Source of the DNA: Methylotetracoccus sp.
GTDB taxonomy: Bacteria > Pseudomonadota > Gammaproteobacteria > Methylococcales > Methylococcaceae
Direction: 5' to 3'
Assembly: GCA_025458755.1 (NCBI GenBank)
Contig: JALORT010000177.1
Location: forward strand, 1-5,874
Length of the DNA stretch: 5,874 bases
The notes below the pieces were generated by a model. It was given only the letters and a program-made list of their open reading frames with translations. It had not been told where the DNA came from and ran no database searches. The position numbers were made by a program, and so were the translations under genes. Of the stretch, positions 5,807-5,874 are shown piece by piece; position 1 is the stretch's first letter; each line of letters opens with the position of its first letter.

Positions 5807-5874
5807 TTGGTCTCTTGACCGTCGCTTCCTGCTTTGGCCCGTTTAGAGCCCGATTTCCGCCAATTTCTCTCTCT

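Overview
The window is GC-rich, densely coded bacterial chromosome. The Rsd/AlgQ-type anti-sigma gene points to a gammaproteobacterium, and the PurD and CCA-encoding tRNA-Phe genes fit that. The genus cannot be read from the sequence.

Layout. On the minus strand, 1-692 holds a broken rsd/algQ-like gene (a 4-bp tandem duplication shifts the frame) and, 43 bp downstream of it, the start of a zinc-ribbon Nudix hydrolase gene that runs off the left edge. Divergently, from about 776 to 4167 on the plus strand, lies a tight four-gene operon: a family 2 glycosyltransferase, an MTA/SAH-nucleosidase-like protein of the phosphorylase superfamily, a radical SAM enzyme of the spore-photoproduct-lyase type, and a classical short-chain dehydrogenase/reductase. 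Each junction overlaps (14, 4 and 13 nt), so translation is probably coupled. A GC hairpin follows the SDR. Next come a promoter with a perfect TATAAT box and a complete purD gene (GAR synthetase), then a tRNA-Phe(GAA) gene with its own near-consensus, GC-discriminator promoter. The last 144 bases hold only small inverted repeats.

How the genes may work together. purD, tRNA-Phe and the rsd/Nudix pair are housekeeping or regulatory genes. The four-gene operon is the part not explained by textbook pathways. It pairs a radical SAM enzyme with a nucleosidase-like protein, which could remove adenine from 5'-deoxyadenosine (the usual radical SAM by-product) or from an adenosylated intermediate. A glycosyltransferase and an NAD(P)H oxidoreductase are encoded alongside. 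This suggests either a small-molecule or glycan modification pathway or a nucleic-acid lesion-processing module. Its substrate cannot be deduced from sequence alone.
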